The notes under the pieces: generated by a model | What the model was told of the DNA's origin: nothing | What the model saw: the letters and a program-made list of their open reading frames with translations, nothing else | Databases searched by the model: none | Source of the DNA: a virus | IMG/VR virus record: IMGVR_UViG_3300046167_000165 | Location: 1-23,943 of that record | Direction: 5' to 3' (one strand) | Length of the DNA stretch: 23,943 nt | Program-made: the position numbers and the translations under genes | Shown: one piece after another, positions 22,050 to 23,943 of the stretch | Position numbering within the stretch: the stretch's first letter is position 1 | How the letters are laid out: the number at the start of each line of letters is the position of its first letter

Positions 22050-22089
22050 GCTCACATCTAGCAACTCATTGCGCTCCGCTCTTAGCTTA

Positions 22090-22527
22090 TCATACCTTCG
22101 CCTTTGCTTTTGGCTTAGGCATAACGTCTTTCCGCTCTGCGTACTTGAGCGCCTCGGTCCTATGATACTCGAATAGGTGCTGAAGCTCCTGTATCTTGAA
22201 CTTTCTACCTTCGTCCGCTTGTTGCATAAGCTGCGCAGTTCGTCCTCTGTTTTCGCTTTCAATACGGCAGCCAAAAATCCATTGTTCTCCTTGGTTGTGA
22301 ATATTGCAGGCAAAGCATTGCGGCTTAACGTTAGCTTCTTCCCACCGAGTAGCCATGTGCCTTCGGCTGAGAAAATGCCCTGCATGGATCTTAGATGCGT
22401 GATGGACTCGGTTGCAGGTGTAACACGTACAGTTTCCGCGTAGATCTGCCGCTTTCCATCTGATGTGCTTGCTGAACCACTCATCGACCTTCTTCTTTAG
22501 TTGTGCGTGTGTCTGCTTCTTTGCCAT
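22090..22527 (-). CDS. ninG: NinG-like recombination protein
   Basis: 145 residues. NinG (lambda Rap) features: a helical start (MAKKQTHAQLKKKVDEWFSK), a C-x2-C knuckle (CTCYTC, Cys35-x2-Cys38), the IHAGHFLSRRHMATRWEEAN block with His48 and His51, and CFACNIHNQGE (Cys71, Cys74). These residues form the HNH-like zinc site of this Holliday-junction/branched-DNA nuclease family. The basic C-terminus (MPKPKAKAKV) is likely a DNA-binding tail. It starts 47 bases inside the preceding gene. It resolves recombination intermediates during phage replication, and could pair with the early annealing/SSB-like proteins. Confidence 0.88.
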   Translation of the reverse strand: MAKKQTHAQLKKKVDEWFSKHIRWKAADLRGNCTCYTCNRVHHASKIHAGHFLSRRHMATRWEEANVKPQCFACNIHNQGEQWIFGCRIESENRGRTAQLMQQADEGRKFKIQELQHLFEYHRTEALKYAERKDVMPKPKAKAKV

Positions 22528-22867
22528 TGCCGTTAATTGCTTGGCTAATGTAGTCCTTTAACATTTCGCGCTCACGCTTACGGCTTTTGTATTCATCGGA
22601 CTGCTGTACCCTGTGCCAGTTCGCCCGTAGTTTCCGCCTGTATGCCTCGCGTTGCTCTCCGTAATGTTTGTTGCACATATCCCAAAAGTCCTCGTTATAT
22701 CGTGAAACATCAGGGTGCGCTGTGAACGTGCCGCTGTTGTTTATAAAATACTCCTTTTCCAAGTGGTGCGGCCTGTAACGGCTTGCACATTCCGCGCCGT
22801 AAACTTCTGTGATGGCGTAGCGGCGTGAGTCCATCAGGTCAAGCCAAAATTGCTCAATCGGTGTCAT
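22481..22867 (-). CDS. Unknown protein between methyltransferase and NinG
   Basis: 128 residues, start overlapping the methyltransferase stop by 14 bases and end overlapping NinG by 47. No family is recognised. It is soluble and rich in aromatic and charged residues; the C-terminal half is one long basic helix (QREAYRRKLRANWHRVQQSD, then EYKSRKREREMLKDYI), which could bind nucleic acid. The N-terminal half has a conserved-looking MTPIEQFWLDLMDSRR opening. Position among DNA-modification and recombination genes suggests DNA metabolism, with no firmer evidence. Confidence 0.68.
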   Translation of the reverse strand: MTPIEQFWLDLMDSRRYAITEVYGAECASRYRPHHLEKEYFINNSGTFTAHPDVSRYNEDFWDMCNKHYGEQREAYRRKLRANWHRVQQSDEYKSRKREREMLKDYISQAINGNGKEADTRTTKEEGR

Positions 22868-23828
22868 TTTCGTAATCGTTTATGCTTTGAAATATGCGGT
22901 GCGCCACTTGCGGTACTATAGCGTTTCCGTATGCTTTAATAGATTCTCTTCTCCACTTTGAAAAGGTAATGCCGTCCAGTTCTTTGGGAAGCCCATCATC
23001 TCCTCCACAAATAGGGGGGACAGTTGGGAAGTTTTCCCACCGATTTTGAATTGACTTGCTTCCTCGTCTGAAAGATTCCCCTTTCCCCTGTCGATTGATG
23101 CGTTCGCCCTTTCTGCTTGTGCTGTCGGTGTCGGGAGCATTTGTGGAACGTGTTGGGCCATGCTTGACAGATTCGGCATCGAGTTGGTTGTTCTGTCTCC
23201 GTTGCGCTTCGCAAAGTTCTCCGGAGTCTCCACAAACTCGACCGCCCTTGGTGTCGGAAGCATTCCCGTTTCCTTCAATGCCGTGAACATCGACTTTCCT
23301 CCCTGCTTGAAGTCGCTCTTTCTGCCCGTCTCCGTTGTGATTGTGGGCAACAATCCAGACTCTGTCGCGTCGGTGCGGCGCATTGCCTGCGGCACAAGCT
23401 GGAATAATAAACGATTGGACGGAGTACCCAAGATTTTCCAAGTCAGAGTAACACGTTTCGAGTACCAATCCGTCCGACCAACTAACAAGCCCGCGAACGT
23501 TCTCGCCCACGACCCAACGGGGTTGACACTCTCCGATAACTCTAAGCATCTCCGGCCACAGGTGGCGCGAGTCTTCTGTTCCTTTTCGTTGTCCTGCAAC
23601 GCTAAACGGTTGACAGGGGAATCCTCCGCTAAGAACGTCAATTCGTCCATTATAGTCAGTTGCGTCAAAGTCTTTGATGTCTTCATATTGTTTGGCATTT
23701 GGGAAATGATGTTTTAACACTTTTCGCGGAAATTCCTCCCACTCACAATTAAACAGGTTTTCCCATCCTGACCATTCAGCAGCTAAATCAAAGCCGCCAA
23801 TGCCTGAGAATAGACTGCCGTGCGTCAT
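22854..23828 (-). CDS. dcm: DNA C5-cytosine methyltransferase
   Basis: 324 residues from ATG 23828; the upstream TTG at 23903 only adds non-conserved residues and overlaps another gene. Motifs in order: I LFSGIGGFDLA (6-16), IV SGGFPCQPFS with catalytic Cys72, VI GENVRGL (108-114), VIII HRRDRVWIVA (152-161), and X AYGNAIVPQVA near the C-terminus. The target-recognition part between VIII and X is short and low in complexity. It methylates C5 of cytosine within a short unread target, probably to protect phage DNA from restriction; no partner endonuclease is seen here. The ATG overlaps the stop of the upstream gene (AATGA). A second long frame overlaps its centre. Confidence 0.93.
   Translation of the reverse strand: MTHGSLFSGIGGFDLAAEWSGWENLFNCEWEEFPRKVLKHHFPNAKQYEDIKDFDATDYNGRIDVLSGGFPCQPFSVAGQRKGTEDSRHLWPEMLRVIGECQPRWVVGENVRGLVSWSDGLVLETCYSDLENLGYSVQSFIIPACAAGNAPHRRDRVWIVAHNHNGDGQKERLQAGRKVDVHGIEGNGNASDTKGGRVCGDSGELCEAQRRQNNQLDAESVKHGPTRSTNAPDTDSTSRKGERINRQGKGESFRRGSKSIQNRWENFPTVPPICGGDDGLPKELDGITFSKWRRESIKAYGNAIVPQVAHRIFQSINDYENDTD
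22916..23698 (-). CDS. Long out-of-phase ORF overlapping the methyltransferase (possible overprinted gene)
   Basis: 260 codons open on the same strand in another frame, wholly inside the methyltransferase. It begins MPNNMKTSKTLTQLTIMDEL and contains NPVGSWARTFAGLLVGRTDW, three LPT motifs (LLPTITT, MLPTPRA, MLPTPTA) and an ending LSPLFVEEMMGFPKNWTALP. I recall similar sequences annotated as separate phage proteins in Bacteroidota, but they could be shadow translations of the same methyltransferase family. In the main frame these LPT units correspond to low-complexity NAPDTDS-type residues of the recognition region. Translation is unproven, and no clear ribosome site was seen. Confidence 0.35.
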   Translation of the reverse strand: MPNNMKTSKTLTQLTIMDELTFLAEDSPVNRLALQDNEKEQKTRATCGRRCLELSESVNPVGSWARTFAGLLVGRTDWYSKRVTLTWKILGTPSNRLLFQLVPQAMRRTDATESGLLPTITTETGRKSDFKQGGKSMFTALKETGMLPTPRAVEFVETPENFAKRNGDRTTNSMPNLSSMAQHVPQMLPTPTAQAERANASIDRGKGNLSDEEASQFKIGGKTSQLSPLFVEEMMGFPKNWTALPFQSGEENLLKHTETL

Positions 23829-23943
23829 TTGTTGCTTTGCTTCTGTCGGTTCTTCATCTCCTCGCGCTCTGTGTACGTTAAGCGGTCCTCTCCTGCCATC
23901 CAATCGGCTGGGTGCACCCTTGACGCCACAGGGTTAACTTGAG
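23825..23943 (-). CDS. C-terminal end of a gene entering from the right edge
   Basis: A frame open from the window edge codes for the last 38 residues of a protein (QVNPVASRVHPADWMAGEDR, then a charged helix rich in Glu, Lys and Gln) and ends in TGA at 23825, overlapping the methyltransferase ATG (AATGA). It explains why the methyltransferase should start at 23828 and not at the TTG in 23903. An internal ATG would give a 24-residue peptide, but the in-frame upstream residues look equally protein-like. Function unknown. Confidence 0.6.
   Translation of the reverse strand, partial: QVNPVASRVHPADWMAGEDRLTYTEREEMKNRQKQSNK

Noticed and set aside
22050-22484. 181-codon frame inside NinG ending at 21939
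   Set aside because: Its first ~145 codons are a shadow of NinG; only the last 36 codons, which fill the gap and couple to HNH, are kept.
23160-23717. 185-codon plus-strand ORF opposite the methyltransferase
   Set aside because: Lies antisense to clear methyltransferase motifs, has no recognisable domain, and no other plus-strand gene is supported in the window.

Overview
The window is 23.9 kb of one tailed-phage (siphovirus-type) or prophage genome. Every gene I can support lies on the minus strand, so the biological order runs from high to low coordinates. No integrase, repressor, tRNA or CRISPR array was seen. A Bacteroidota host is likely. The one clear promoter (3998-4027) has the Bacteroidota form TTG-N19-TAnnTTTG, there are few Shine-Dalgarno sequences, and two early genes belong to families typical of that phylum (DUF3127 and the BT4734/VirE N-terminal domain).

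Right part (21.6-23.9 kb): the end of an unidentified gene, a C5-cytosine DNA methyltransferase that carries a long second reading frame, an unknown protein, a NinG-like protein, a tiny coupled gene and an HNH endonuclease. Packaging and head (15.1-21.6 kb): terminase small and large subunits, portal, a fused prohead protease-major capsid protein, a UUCG-loop terminator, head-tail connector and head-closure proteins. HNH plus an HK97-type terminase suggests cos packaging.

Tail (5.75-15.1 kb): a gp10-like protein, a tail terminator fused to a fibre/adhesin of more than 800 residues, an unknown protein, a 55-aa protein, the tail tube protein, a G/GT chaperone pair with an A8 slippery site, the tape measure and a 799-aa tail-tip protein. 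Lysis (4.1-5.75 kb): small membrane proteins, an M15 peptidase endolysin, a calcineurin-like phosphoesterase and a holin-like protein, closed by a terminator. Early/replication operon (1-4.0 kb): from the promoter leftwards, three small unknown genes, a VirE-N/primase-like protein, a possible recombination protein, an acidic unknown, a DUF3127 OB-fold protein, a small unknown, an HTH protein, a PD-(D/E)xK nuclease-like protein, a replication initiator with five iterons inside its gene, and a gene leaving the window. Most neighbours overlap by 4 bases (ATGA), so translation is tightly coupled.

The main oddity is a set of about eight one-base indels, nearly all doublings of a short base run. 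They break the small terminase, large terminase (five sites), portal and connector, while the capsid and tail genes around them are intact. Either the sequence has consensus errors there or the packaging genes are decaying. Other points of interest are the iteron origin inside the initiator gene, the 260-codon frame overlapping the methyltransferase, the tail terminator-adhesin fusion, the protease-capsid fusion, and several genes under 60 codons.
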